Source of the DNA: Alectoria sarmentosa
Lineage: Eukaryota; Ascomycota; Lecanoromycetes; Lecanorales; Parmeliaceae
Assembly: GCA_009733775.1 (NCBI GenBank)
Contig: WOGZ01000446.1
Span: 1-22,145, forward strand
DNA: 22,145 nt
Direction: 5' to 3'
Shown here: positions 1 through 10,300 of the stretch, in pieces
How the letters are laid out: every line of letters starts with the position of its first letter
Position numbering within the stretch: position 1 is the stretch's first letter
Notes under the pieces: generated by a model
Seen by the model: the letters and a program-made list of their open reading frames with translations, nothing else
Databases searched by the model: none
What the model was told of the DNA's origin: nothing
Translations under genes and position numbers: made by a program

Positions 1-47
1 CCCGCAAAGCAGACACGAAATATATCGACTCGAAGGGGGGTGGTAGA

Positions 48-180
48 TCCAAATGAATTTAGACCGTCTGGACGGACGGTCCAAATGGATTTAGACCGTC
101 TGACTATTTGGACGGACTACGAACCATTTAAATAGCTTCAAATGGACCAGTTCAGGCCTCTGGACGGACGGTCTGGACCA
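48..180. repeat. Short direct and inverted repeats at left edge
   Basis: Two near-identical 23-bp direct repeats lie at 48-70 and 80-102, differing by one A/G transition. Between them the bases GACCGTC and GACGGTC (62-68 and 75-81) form an inverted repeat around TGGACG. A further GGACGGACGGTC block lies at about 162-173. The organisation suggests the end or debris of a repeat element, but no coding capacity or target duplication is visible. Confidence 0.5.
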
Positions 181-1372
181 TCGGGCGCCCTGAAGTGAGT
201 GCTGTGATGCGCGATTAGCATTGAATGGAATCGACACCACGTGTGTGGTGACGGAGAATTGACCACTTACATTGATAGAAGAAGATCGAGGGCAGTTCGA
301 TTGCTGAGTCTGAATGACGATGCCAACAAATGTACGAAGGAAGTGGGATTATGGGTGAAAGAACGAGCGAACTTGAAGAAGGAAAGACTTGGGATCAAGG
401 AAATCCAAAAGTTGCCAAGAATCTCGGAACTAGTCACATATGAAATATCTGGGCTTAAATATACCTGTACTCAGACTAATTGTCAGTAATTAGTCTGAAT
501 GGCTTTTTAGCTGAGTTAATTTCAGGTGATTACAGGCTCACCATCTAGGAACTTGTGTATCGAGCTTTCGGACCCACAACAGCTTCGTGCCCTTGACCCT
601 TATTGCTGCATTCATCTGATCCAGCGGATCCGCCATCTCTCAGTCTACTACATGGTCCATGCCTTGGGAAGATTGTCAGCTTTTGGCTGCTTCTTAGGGC
701 ATCACTTCTACGCCGTTGCTCACGACAATCACGGCCCTCGGAGTTAGATTGGAAATATGGATGGCTTGTAAATGTCGTCGACGAAGGGTTTGGTGAGATA
801 GTCAGGTGGCTTGTACCTTGGGACTAGTCAGGATTAAGGCACTGGTGCCAATTCGAGAAAGTCACACTATGTAATGTTGGCCGTTAGCCAGAACGATCCT
901 ACTCTCTACTGAGAATACTCACAATACAGAGTCCCTGCGACTCGAAGGATACACAGACGCCCCCAAGCATCATAATGACAGCCTCGTAAGCAAGCATAGG
1001 TTTGGCAACAAACCGACTTCAAGGCACAAAGCAATCTCTACTAGTAACACCCGTCTGAATATAGTAAGTATTTACAAGCAAGTACCATGTGTTTGTGAAC
1101 TCATTTGATGGTAGAGATTATGTACCTTCAATGTGCCTACTTCCTTAGGCGCCATTTTACCGAACACCAGCCTACCTGATGAAGTCCGTAAGGGTTCCCC
1201 CCGGGGATAGTAGCCCGAGGGGGAATTTGGTTGTGATCAAGGTCGTCACAAGCGGCAATGAGAATTTTGAATTAAAGAAGCGCAGAAGCATTGATCAGAG
1301 AGAGGTGCCTCACGCTGAGATTGATTGAAGCAATCCAGAGCTATTTCAGCCAGCGTCCGAAGTGAAAAACGT
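181..1372. other. Stretch without a supported gene
   Basis: Apart from short open frames that start with GTG or TTG and lack splice or family support, I see no gene here. A short minus-strand frame around 923-1003 reads like a piece of a membrane segment but is broken on both sides. Confidence 0.4.
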
Positions 1373-2149
1373 TTAGCTACTGCTCTTCGTCGCCAGGCTT
1401 TGATAATAGTCCCTATATGCCTGAGCCCTCGACTTGGTGTACTGATACCAGCCAGTACACACCGGTATGCTGTACATCACTTGGAGCTCCGGACGATACT
1501 TCAAAGCCAACAACATCATGCTCCAAGCTCGATGCAACCCATCCAACTCCGTCAAAGGCAGCTTCCAGGCCACCCTTCCTTCAAGATCATCCTTGTCCTT
1601 GATGCGCTCGGTCTCGATCTGGCAACCCGTGAACATGTGTCTGAAATGGCGCTGGTGAGGTGGGCCTGCATATACACTCAATGCATCTTTGATTCGCTGC
1701 TGGCTCTTGAACTAGGGATGACAAGTCAGTACACGATTGATTGGAATCATCGGGAATGGAGGGGAGATCATACCCATGCTAGCCTTCGGTGAACGTGAAT
1801 GATGGCCTTTGCCCAGGGGGTACTTTTTCCTTTATTGAATATGCTATTCCCAATCTCAAAAAGTAGCGATAGGCCCACTATGAGGATTCCAGCTGTTCGA
1901 ATATGCGTTTTGCCTGTTATGTTCCCACTCGGGTCTGCATAGTCATTCAGTCAGCGAGGTATCAATGAATCCAGCTGCCGTAAAGAAAGTACCTCTTGGT
2001 CCTGCATCTCGCACCTGGTAAAAGCCGTGAACAGTCTCCCATATCTCCGTGAAATCGTCGTCTAGATGCATTGCAGCAGGCAGAACTGGCAGGGCCTCTG
2101 CCGTCGGCTCCTCTGGTGGATATTCCAGACCTTCCTCTCCGGATGCCAT
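1373..2149 (-). CDS. Hypothetical protein, three exons, 218 aa
   Basis: I do not recognise this family. The minus-strand model has exon 1 at 2149-1993 from an ATG (MASGEEGLEYP), intron 1992-1935 (GTACTT, CTGAC, GCAG), exon 2 at 1934-1774, intron 1773-1712 (GTATGA, TACTGAC, CTAG) and exon 3 at 1711-1373 ending in TAA. Exon lengths 157, 161 and 339 sum to 219 codons and all phases agree, which strongly supports one gene. The first 50 residues are acidic. Exon 2 carries one hydrophobic stretch (TAGILIVGLSLLF, about residues 67-82) that could be a single membrane segment. The C-terminal 110 residues are polar, basic and aromatic-rich, with PPHQRHFRHMF and a late TGWYQY motif. There are no in-frame stops or frameshifts, so it looks intact. 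It sits next to repeat-rich DNA and has no informative neighbour. Confidence 0.65.
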
Positions 2150-2550
2150 GAGGACTTCGAATTGAAGTAGGAGATCTCTGGTATCAGGGGGTGCTTAGGA
2201 AAGGCGTAGATTGACGGCGAAACGTTGAACAATGTACACTCGTAAGCATGTGTAGTGAAGGCTGAGAGTGTGAAAGTGAGAGACGCCAGTCCACAACTAT
2301 CAGATAATAGTCACCGCAGTCACCGCTCATGACACAGAATCTGTTGGGAGAAACCCAGAGAAAAGGCACTGGTGGTCCTAAAGTGGACTAGTCTGGAAGG
2401 TGGGTGATGTCAATACTTTCCCAACGTCTTTTTCCTGACTTGATACTTACCGCCGCACTCTTCTCACAAAAAACCATATTCAAGGTCTCACCAACTTCGA
2501 TATCATCCTCTTCTAGGAACACCATTGTCGACGATAAATTGAATCTTAAC
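2150..2550. promoter_or_regulatory. Shared upstream region of two divergent genes
   Basis: This 401-bp stretch separates the minus-strand ATG at 2149 from the plus-strand ATG at 2551 and must hold both promoters if both genes are expressed. No clear TATA or CCAAT box was found. The 100 bp before 2551 are pyrimidine-rich, as is common in fungal leaders. Confidence 0.3.
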
Positions 2551-3674
2551 ATGGCTCCGAAGCGTCCAAGCTCACCGAATGAATATTCGCCCTCGCCTCT
2601 GCCTCTCAAAAAGTCCAGGAAGAAGAAAAAAAATACACTACTCATGTCTGTCTGTATCCCACCTTCTCCACCGTTCCCTCGGGGATAAGCTAATCTGTTC
2701 GCTTGCTATTCTCCAGCATTAGTAGATTCGCCGCCCCCAAGAACCACGCCCCGGATAATTGCCACTCATAGCCGCAAGCGAGAAACATCTGAAAAGAAGA
2801 GCACGTCGAAGCCGTCAGAGACGCCACAGGTGGTATATGAGCCCAGTCCGATGATTGAGACAACGATAACGAAAGATTCTCCCAATATCGATCATCAAGG
2901 TATGCTTCATCCAATCCGCACCGTCGCAGATTCTGACTTTTACAAGGCCAACACCCGAAGCTCGCACGTAAACCTGCTCGAGAAAAGTACCCCCAGCAAT
3001 CAGTAGAAGTTCCCGAGTCACCGTCGTTGTCTGGTCAGTCAAAGGATACAATATCCTTGATGCGAGGCTGATTTATGTATCTAGCCGAGGAGCTTGAAAA
3101 AGCTCCACCAAGGCATACAGTCCATTCAGCCAATGTTGTCTCCTTGCTTTCTTCAAGTGAGTCAGAGCGTAGGGTTCGCCTTGATCTATGATGGCTGAGA
3201 GATTTCTTTTCGGCTTCCAAGCTCTACGATGTCACGCCGAAGTCTCAACTACAGGATAGCAGACTGGCATGCTCTCCGACCGATGGCGTCAAGAAACGTA
3301 GCCATGTCGTTGCGTCCAAGTCAAGTAAGCCAATGGTCATCGCCCGTGAGTTGGCTACAGGCTGACATACCCGCAAGCCCAAGACACCTTCATAGACGCA
3401 ACGAGCTCCGCCGGTGTCGGTTCACCATTCCTCAAATGCTTCAATCAGAAACCCCAAGATCTTCCTCCGAAGTTACCCCTGATAATTTCATCTCCCGTCA
3501 ACGTCAGTAAAGAAGACGGAGCGCTTGAGGGGCCTCCAGCTGCTAGTCCTCCTGGTAGCTCCAATCCGGCCGAGTCCCGAATGCTTGGAGTTTTCGTTGT
3601 TCATCCGGATCGAAAGATCTGATGGAGAGATTTTCCAGCTGCGCGAGGAAAACGTTGCAAGTATGGACACCGCC
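2551..3674 (+). CDS. Basic, Ser/Pro/Lys-rich protein, multi-exon, possibly degraded
   Basis: The family is unknown. The start is the ATG at 2551 (MAPKRPSSPNEYSPS), followed by a Lys/Arg cluster (about residues 20-28) resembling a nuclear localisation signal. Proposed introns are 2654-2716 (CTAAT branch, CCAG), 2900-2946 (GTATGC, CTGAC), 3034-3084 (GTCAGT, CTGAT, CTAG), one starting at 3157 (GTGAGT) with an uncertain 3' end, 3325-3377 (GTAAGC, CTGAC) and 3507-3546 (weak). These remove stops at about 3068-3070 and 3188-3190. The last segment, RIERSDGEIFQLREENVA, ends exactly at a GTAAGT donor at 3675, right before the repeat complex. The junction at 3157 is the weak point: the best-looking acceptor (3221) puts the reading out of frame, while 3201 keeps it but has poor signals. 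Either this is a live gene with a mis-modelled intron or a pseudogene. A possible terminal exon is discussed at 5101. Confidence 0.4.
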
Positions 3675-3859
3675 GTAAGTAGGGCGAATTATTACTTCAT
3701 ACCCCAAACCATGCGTTTATTACATTTTCATATCTCAAACTATTGAATCATACCCCATCATCAAAAAAAGGGGTATGATTCGATAATTCGTCATGAGTAG
3801 AGGTATGATTCGGTAGTTTGCCATTGCAGTGTAGATTTTGGTGTAGAGTGTAAAGTAGG

Positions 3860-4110
3860 GTATGCCAGGCATGGGTACGGTCGTATGGGTATGGTAGTCA
3901 TGGCCAGGCATGGGAACGGTCGCATGAGTATGATAGCCATGGTCAGACATGGGTGTGGTAGTCACGGGTGTGGTAGCCACGGGTGTGGTAGCCACGGATG
4001 TGGTTGCATGAGTATGCTATTAGCCATGGCCAGGCATGAATATAACAACCATGAGTGTGGTAACCATGAATGTGGTCGCATGAGTATGATAACCATGGCC
4101 AGGCATGGGT
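3860..4110. repeat. Degenerate minisatellite, CATGGGTGTGGTAGC-type, copy 1
   Basis: Tandem degenerate units of about 15 bp (forms of CACGGGTGTGGTAGC) interspersed with ATGGCCAGGCATGGG and GCATGAGTATG. Similar arrays occur inverted at about 4330-4490 and direct at about 4790-4940, always inside a copy of the repeat unit. The open frames across the array are an artefact of the period being a multiple of three. Confidence 0.75.
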
Positions 4111-4254
4111 TGATTGATTGATTAATTAAGTCATATTGGACATTCCCAAGGGTTTCATAAGCATTTAAGGCCCAGTCAGGTGAATTCCCGCCTGGGGCTC
4201 GCACCCCTGAGATGGATTATTACGCTATCTAAAACAAGCTTTTTGGGCTTTAAG
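4105..4254 (+). repeat. Tail of repeat unit, copy 1 (AT-shifted)
   Basis: This 150-bp tail is a direct repeat of 4941-5090, with equal length and no gaps. By my count they differ at about 15 positions, 12 of them transitions, and in 11 of those this copy has the A or T. That asymmetry is the expected trace of RIP acting on this copy. Confidence 0.8.
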
Positions 4255-4673
4255 CCCCCATAAGATGATGAAATGGGCCCTCAATACCCCGGAACCCTCA
4301 GTGGCTCTCAGCCCTCGGGCCAGGCATGGGTGTGGTAGCCATTCCGGGAGGCCGCATGCGACCACACCCATGATTACCACACCCATACCTACCACACTCA
4401 TGGGTACCACACGCATGCGTGGCCATGGCTACCACACCCATGACTATCATACCCATGCGACCATACCCATGCGACCATACCCATGCCTGGCATACTCTAC
4501 TCTACACTCTACATCAAAATCTACATTACAATGGTAAATTACCAAATCATACCCTTACTTATGACGAATTATCGAATCATACCCCTTTTTTTAATGATGA
4601 GGTATGATTCAATAGTCTGAGATATGAAAATGTAATAAACGCATGGTTTGGGGTATGAAGTAGTAATTCGCCC

Positions 4674-5090
4674 CATACCTCATCATCAAAAAAAGGGGTA
4701 TGATTCGGTAATTTGTCAACTGTAGGGTTATGATTCGGTAGTTTGCCATAGTAGTGTAGAGTGTAGAGTAAAGTATGTCAGGCATTGGTGGGGTGATCAT
4801 GAGTGTGATAGCCATGGGTGTGGTAGCGGTGGGTGTGGTAGTCATGGCCAGGCATGGGTGTGGTAGCCACGGGTGTGGTCGCATGAGTATGGTAGTCATG
4901 GTCAGACATGGTCGCATGAGTATGGTAGCCATGGTCAGGCATGGGTTGACTGATTGATTGATTAAGTCAGACTGGACATTCCGAAGGGTTTCATAGGCAT
5001 CTAAGGCCCAGCCAGGTGAATCCCCGCCTGGGGCTCCCACCCCCGGGATGGATTACTACGCTATTCAAAACAAGCTTTTTGGGCTTTAAG
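4674..5090 (+). repeat. Second direct, 5'-truncated copy of the repeat unit
   Basis: The region starts inside the unit (the CATCATCAAAAAAAGGGG motif that lies at about 3757 in copy 1), runs through the minisatellite and ends with the same GGGCTTTAAG terminus. It lacks about the first 70 bp. Its 150-bp tail (4941-5090) is the G/C-richer partner of 4105-4254. No coding capacity is supported. Confidence 0.75.
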
Positions 5091-5360
5091 TTTTCCAAAG
5101 CTGTACTGTGCAACACTCCCATACCATCTACACTTTGCGCCCGTGGCGTCGGAAATCAGCGTATACCGTTCAGCCTAGACTCGGCCCGGCGCTAGAAAAG
5201 CAGCCAAGGGCACGCGGTTCATCACGAGAGAGTCCGTTGGGATCTATACCTTGAACGGTAGAGCTCAATTTAGCCTTTATGCGAAATAATATGCGGATAA
5301 CCGCAGTCCCACTTCCATCATGTCCAACATCTTGGACTTGCGAGGGTCGGTTCACACGCC
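5091..5360. other. Gap with one possible terminal exon
   Basis: After TTTTCCAAAG (acceptor-like, 5091-5100) an open frame starting at 5101 (LYCATLPYHLHF) runs about 25 codons to a TAG. It would join in phase 0 to the exon ending at 3674, making the repeat complex lie inside an intron. Without transcript or homologue data this is only a possibility. Otherwise nothing is visible before the ATG at 5361. Confidence 0.2.
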
Positions 5361-6543
5361 ATGGCAAACCCGTCCGTCGCAGAGATCGCGACAGCCTTAC
5401 GTAATCACATCATCCAGGGAACAATAAACGTTGATTTCCTGAACGCCAATCCATACCCGACGGCCCACCTGACATCTATCATCCATGACGAAAGCTTCAC
5501 ACCAGCGGGCCAAGTCTGGACCGCACAGACAAGTAGACTGCCTATCCAGCGTCTCTAGCAAGCCATAACCATCGCAAGCGGAAGCCTCCTCCACGGCCCA
5601 TCGCGCCCAAAAAGGCCCCGAGGATGATCAAAAAGAACCGCAACACACCGAAAGAGGTGGGTAACGAAGCTGAAGCCGTCGATGAAAGTGCGAGTGAGAA
5701 CGGTCGGCGGAAAATTGATCCAATTGCAGAGGCAGCCAAGAAAGCACTTGTGGAGAAGTGGGGTCACAAGATCGAGGGTTTTACGGGTTGGGAGGGCCTG
5801 GGAAAGCATGTGTTCATTGGTGGTATGGCGAATCAAGAGCCGTACGGTGCGGTTGATGAAATCCTGGAGCGAGTCCAAGACTTTGGGACAACAGAGGTTC
5901 AGAAGGCCTTTGTTAGAAGTGTCCATAGTTGGCTGGAGTCCGGATAGGCAACCCGCTTCGAGTTGCGACACTTGGAGTACCTCAAGAAAGTTGGCAAATA
6001 CGACGCTCAGCCTTTTCAAAGGATACGGAGAGCAATGCGCAATGCCGACTTTACAGAGGGTATTGGGCTCGTGGCTACACTTCTCAACCGCAAAGCCTTG
6101 GTTGATACAATAGAAGCCTACCAAGACATCGTCAAGGAGATACAGAAGAAGGCGCGAGAGGGTAGAGTAAAGCTCCCCCCAGGGTGAAGGCCTCGGCCAA
6201 GGCACGACAGATCATCTACGACAAATTGTTCGCTGACACTAAGGACCGAGAACGCATGCGGCGAATATTCAATTATGATCAAAATAGCGCCAAGCTGTTC
6301 ATGGAACAGATCTAGCACTACGGCAGCAATGGTATGGTGGCAATGTTACCTGCAAAGCTGGCCGAAAGCAGACTTCGTGGAGATGATCGTATAGCCACTG
6401 TCATTGGAATTCTCGACCTCATCCGTCCAGATCTACGCTCACAGAAATTGGAGCTATGTTCTAGAGTCATCGACACGATAGCCGATGGTAAGTGTCCAAA
6501 TGAAGAGACCCTGACCAAGTTGGATGAGTGGGCAGGGAAGTAA
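5361..6543 (+). pseudogene. Decayed gene of unknown family, about 370 codons
   Basis: Continuous coding sense (MANPSVAEIATALRN ... NEETLTKLDEWAGK) is spread over two frames with two in-frame stops. The first step, at about 5514-5578, could be an intron (GTCTGG..CAAG, phase 0) or a frameshift. In-frame TAG stops follow at 5945-5947 and 6313-6315. A one-base shift lies at a run of six C (6175-6180); one more C restores the frame into VKASAKARQIIYDKLF. The 5945 stop fits TGG to TAG and the 6313 stop fits TGG or CAG to TAG; both are CpA-type transitions typical of RIP. The predicted product is helical and charged, with no signal peptide or membrane segment. I do not recognise the family. It lies beside the repeat complex, which fits mutation leaking from repeats. 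A sequencing error could explain the C-run but not all lesions. Confidence 0.65.
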
Positions 6544-7383
6544 CCGTGCAGAATGGCCACAGCTGGGGCGTGGACTCACTTGGATCCCTTGGCTTCATTT
6601 GCAAGAGGCAAAAAGCCAGCAAGAGAATTGAATTGGTTGATCACACTTCCAAGGCAGTCGATTGGGATGGAGCCGTCATCTGTGCTGCTAGCCTTTCGGT
6701 CGATCATTGCCTTTGCGAGTACGGAGGTCGGTGTACAAAGTCCTGGATGCCAAGACTTCTGCGCCAAGATCCCGAATAGGGTTCAGAATACTGCCAAGTT
6801 TGCAACCCAAGGTCCAAGTTGGCCAATTTACCAAGACCTTGTCGAGACCTATCCCGTTTACCATGATACAATTTCATGGTGAGAAACCACAACGAGGTAT
6901 CATTGTGTATACCATTGCCCCTCGATAGGGCCATTCAAGATTCTCGCCGTCGCCGTGATTGCATGACATCGAAATCTGAATATCTCGGAGGCAAAAGAGT
7001 TCGGTTCTTCGTTCAGCTTCGACGACGTACCACGTGTCGAGATTCGGGTTCCCAGCCATGTTTCAGCTATGACCTGTGCGCATGTCGGCTATATCACTCC
7101 AGTAACATGGGGTCAAAGACATCCCCCAGCAGACTTTTGAGATAGAATCATCCATCTTACACATCACCGTCACTGCTGTTGTTCCTACATATCCTACTTT
7201 TCGACACCACGGGGATTTGTTCCGCGCCTCGTAGGTTGGCGAGTCAATCAGAGCTCGAGATCTGGGAACAACCAGAGTTCTACACCTTCACCCAAAGACA
7301 TTCTTTTCTGTTTTTTCACATGTGAGCTCTCATTCTTGCTGAGATTCATATGAATTTGCAGTAGATCTTTCCACACCAGCATT
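6544..7383. other. Stretch without a supported gene
   Basis: Open frames here are short, begin with non-ATG codons or overlap in all frames, and I could not join them by credible splice sites. The right part (about 7200-7383) should hold the 3' untranslated region of the minus-strand gene ending at 7384. Confidence 0.4.
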
Positions 7384-10300
7384 TCAACCTCTATCAGCGC
7401 TCGTTCCAGGAGAAACATTCTTTCTGCTGCCACTCTTGGCAAGTTGCGAGGGAGTCAGAGTCGACCTGTCTTGTAGAGCTGTACTTTTTCGACGTGTTCC
7501 AGGCGTCTGATTTAGCTCGATAAAGCCAGCGTGCCATGCAGAAGCTGCATCTCTCTTCGCCGCTACATCCAGATCATTCAAGAAGCCCTGGACCTCTTTG
7601 ACAAGTTCTTTTCTTCTCATCCTTGCATCCGTGTCACCCTCCGTATCAACCGCATCTGATTTCAAGAGTATCTGCGTCAATATCGTTTCGCTATTCCTTC
7701 TATACTCGAGATCTCTCTTCTTGGCGTCGGCAGGTGTATTAAAAATAAATTCGAGGCCTTGAGGGACGAGCTCAGTACGAAACTTGTGGCAAAGGAAATC
7801 GATTTCCTCGATTGGCGTCCTTTTCACGACACACAGCACCTCGCTTCTCATCTTTAAGCCTTCCTCATGACAGGCCCTGGCATCCAACTTCAGGGTCTTG
7901 CCCTGATAGACTAATGTTACTCTTCTGGCGTCCTCAACGTCGAATTGTCTTGCCGCTTGTTGTCGGAGGTGCCCAACCAGTGTCAGTCCCTCCGCGAGTG
8001 AGAACGCGGGAAATTTCAATCTATACAGTGAGCCTTGGTGCCTCACAACTATAATGTCCGGTTCGTCATTGCCCGGATCGTCTTCTGAATCCATCTCAAA
8101 CTTGCTTTGATAGCTTGCAGACTCTAGTTCAAACGGATCAGATGCTTGCAGAGTGGGATCTGCTTCAGGGATTTCGCCAGACTTCCTGTATGACTTTCGG
8201 TGGTGAGGCTTAGGACCTCGTTCAGCCTGCCGTTTCGCCCGCCATGCTCGTCTTGAAGTTTCTGCTTTGAAGTTTGGGTTTGAGTCCAGAACTTCAGGTG
8301 GCTCTTCACGCGGCAAGGTATTGTTATCGTCGACCTTCGTGTCATATTCACGGCGTTTCTTTGGTTCCTCGCTCCGCGGAACGAAATCTCCGCTTGGTCG
8401 TTGCTCTTCTTGCCCCTCTGGTCTTGGGATCTCTTTGTCACGCTGGGTGTCAGTCTCCCTAAGTCTGCGACTCGAGAGAAGATGATCGATCGCCCTTTGC
8501 GCGGTTTTCATCGATCGCCCTGTGCATAATCAAATCAGTCTTGGCAACGTGCGCGGGCACTCAAAAGTCCTAAGCGTGCTGTCCCAAGGACAAGTCGTGA
8601 AGCATCTAACGTACCTTTCGGTAAAGACATCTTGGTCCACTCCGGCCGGATTCCCTTGTCATTTATGACTTTGACAAGAGTTTCGGTATCAACTGAGGAA
8701 TGCTTGAGCACCTCTGTAAGGAGGAAACGCTGAAAGAGCAAAGTGGTCAGCAGTGCAATGCGTAGGAGAAGTACGGGGGCACTTGTGAGCGCAGCTATAT
8801 TCACTAGGGTCCTCACCTCTTCATCCTTGTCCAGGGCTTCTTCGTCGGAAGCCTCATCCGAATCATCAGATCCCCAGCCGATCGAGTCATCTTTCAAAGC
8901 GAATTTTGGCCTGGCCGATCGTCCCTCTGTGTGCGCGGTCATAATATCGTGAAAAGATGGCAGTCTGACTGTATTCGCTCGCATGACTCGACAGATGTCT
9001 TGTCCAACATCCACTGCAGGAATGACATACTCCTCGCGAAGCCCAGTACTTCCAGCCACAATCATGCCATACACATCTCCAGTTGTGGCATCTACAACCC
9101 ATGACCCAGAGTCACCAGAGGAAAGGCTCTCCTCAAGTTCAACCGACCAGACATGCCGGTATCTATTGTCTCGAGCAAGCTTAATCGAGCAATCCGAGCC
9201 AGTACCTATCCCAGGTACAGCACCTCTCCTAGTCGCTACTAATATCTTACCAAGTGGGGGGGTAGTCTTGATGTTTTTGAACACGAGATGCTCGGCCATT
9301 CCGGCGCTTCGTAATTCTGGAGGTAGGTAAACTCCATTGATTGCGTATTTGCCCCAATCACCAAGCTCACATAAAGCCCAGTCGAGACCCTCGGCACTGG
9401 ACAGTGGGGAATTGGCTGTGATGTGAAGAGAATTCCAAGCCGTGGTGTAATAGGTTTGGTCTTCAGGAATCCTGCTCTGCCTTTTTCGCTGTAGTCGTTG
9501 CTCCTGACGAGGTTCCCGGTGCAGACCCAACTCATCATCTTCATCACCTTCACTGGAATCCTCATTGGCCCAATCGCTATCGTAGAGTGGAAGGTCTGTG
9601 ATACTTCTACTAATACTTCGTTGGCTGAAGCCTTCGTCCTCTTCAGTGAACGCATGTGCGGTCGTGAGGCCAAAGCAAACATCATCAACCATGATAAAGC
9701 CTCCCAGGGTAGTGGGCTTACCCGAGTCTGGAACGAAAATCTCTTCTGCACCGAAACGTAGAGGTACGTGGCCCTCGTCTGAGGTGACCACGTCAAGCTG
9801 CACCGGCATCGTCTCCTCCACAAGCGTCAATCCCTTCGAATTATTCTCCAACGCTTCTCCATCCTCCACATTCTCCTCGTGCTTTTCCCTCTCCTCATCC
9901 TGCTCCTTTCCCTCCATTCTTGCCTGATCTTGCACGCCATCCTCACGTTGGTCTTCAGTGCCAAGTCTACGAAAACGTATGGGATGACCCTCTCCATCAC
10001 GTCGTATATCGCCATTTTCGTCCAGAGTGTAGTCCTCTCCACTAAGGAAGGAAACTTTGGGATCCATCCGCAGTCTCAAGTCACAGAAAGGTATGGCTTT
10101 CAGCGCAAATTTTGCAGCCTTCAGCACTCCATGCTGTGATACGACTCGGTAAGTCCTCTTTAAAACTGTAACCTGATTGCAGCATATTACGACAGTAGGC
10201 TGGGCGCATGTTTTATCGTGTCCCAGCATCCAACAATGAGGCAGCATTGCCGTACCCCGAATACTCTGGCCTTTGTATATTTCTCCATAATTTTCACGCA

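Larger units (their letters stand above)
3682..4673. repeat. Repeat complex with about 215-bp imperfect inverted arms
   Basis: The sequence beginning GGGCGAATTATTACTTCATA at 3682 returns in reverse complement ending at 4673. The match runs for roughly 215 bp per arm, including the GGGGTATGATTCGATAATTCG and TGTAGAGTGTAAAGTAG segments. Mismatches are mostly transitions. No clear target-site duplication flanks the arms, and no transposase frame is present. It is better read as one forward unit (3682-4254) followed by an inverted, truncated copy (about 4330-4673) than as a simple MITE. Confidence 0.8.

Noticed and set aside
923..1059. Minus-strand fragment resembling a membrane segment of an RTA1-like protein
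   Set aside because: Only about 27 codons read well (KPMLAYEAVIMMLGG), the preceding piece is in another frame, and the expected motif spacing is not there.
3229..3510. A 93-codon frame starting MSRRSLNYRIADW
   Set aside because: It overlaps two better-supported exons in another frame and an intron with clean signals.
3885..5040. Open frames through the CATGGGTGTGG arrays on both strands
   Set aside because: They exist because the minisatellite period is a multiple of three; composition is simple and there is no start context or splice support.
8509..8534. Two separate genes, one ending at 8535 and one starting at 8511
   Set aside because: A 23-bp gap between same-strand genes is implausible in this genome, and a 95-nt intron joins them in phase within a continuous SANT-like motif.
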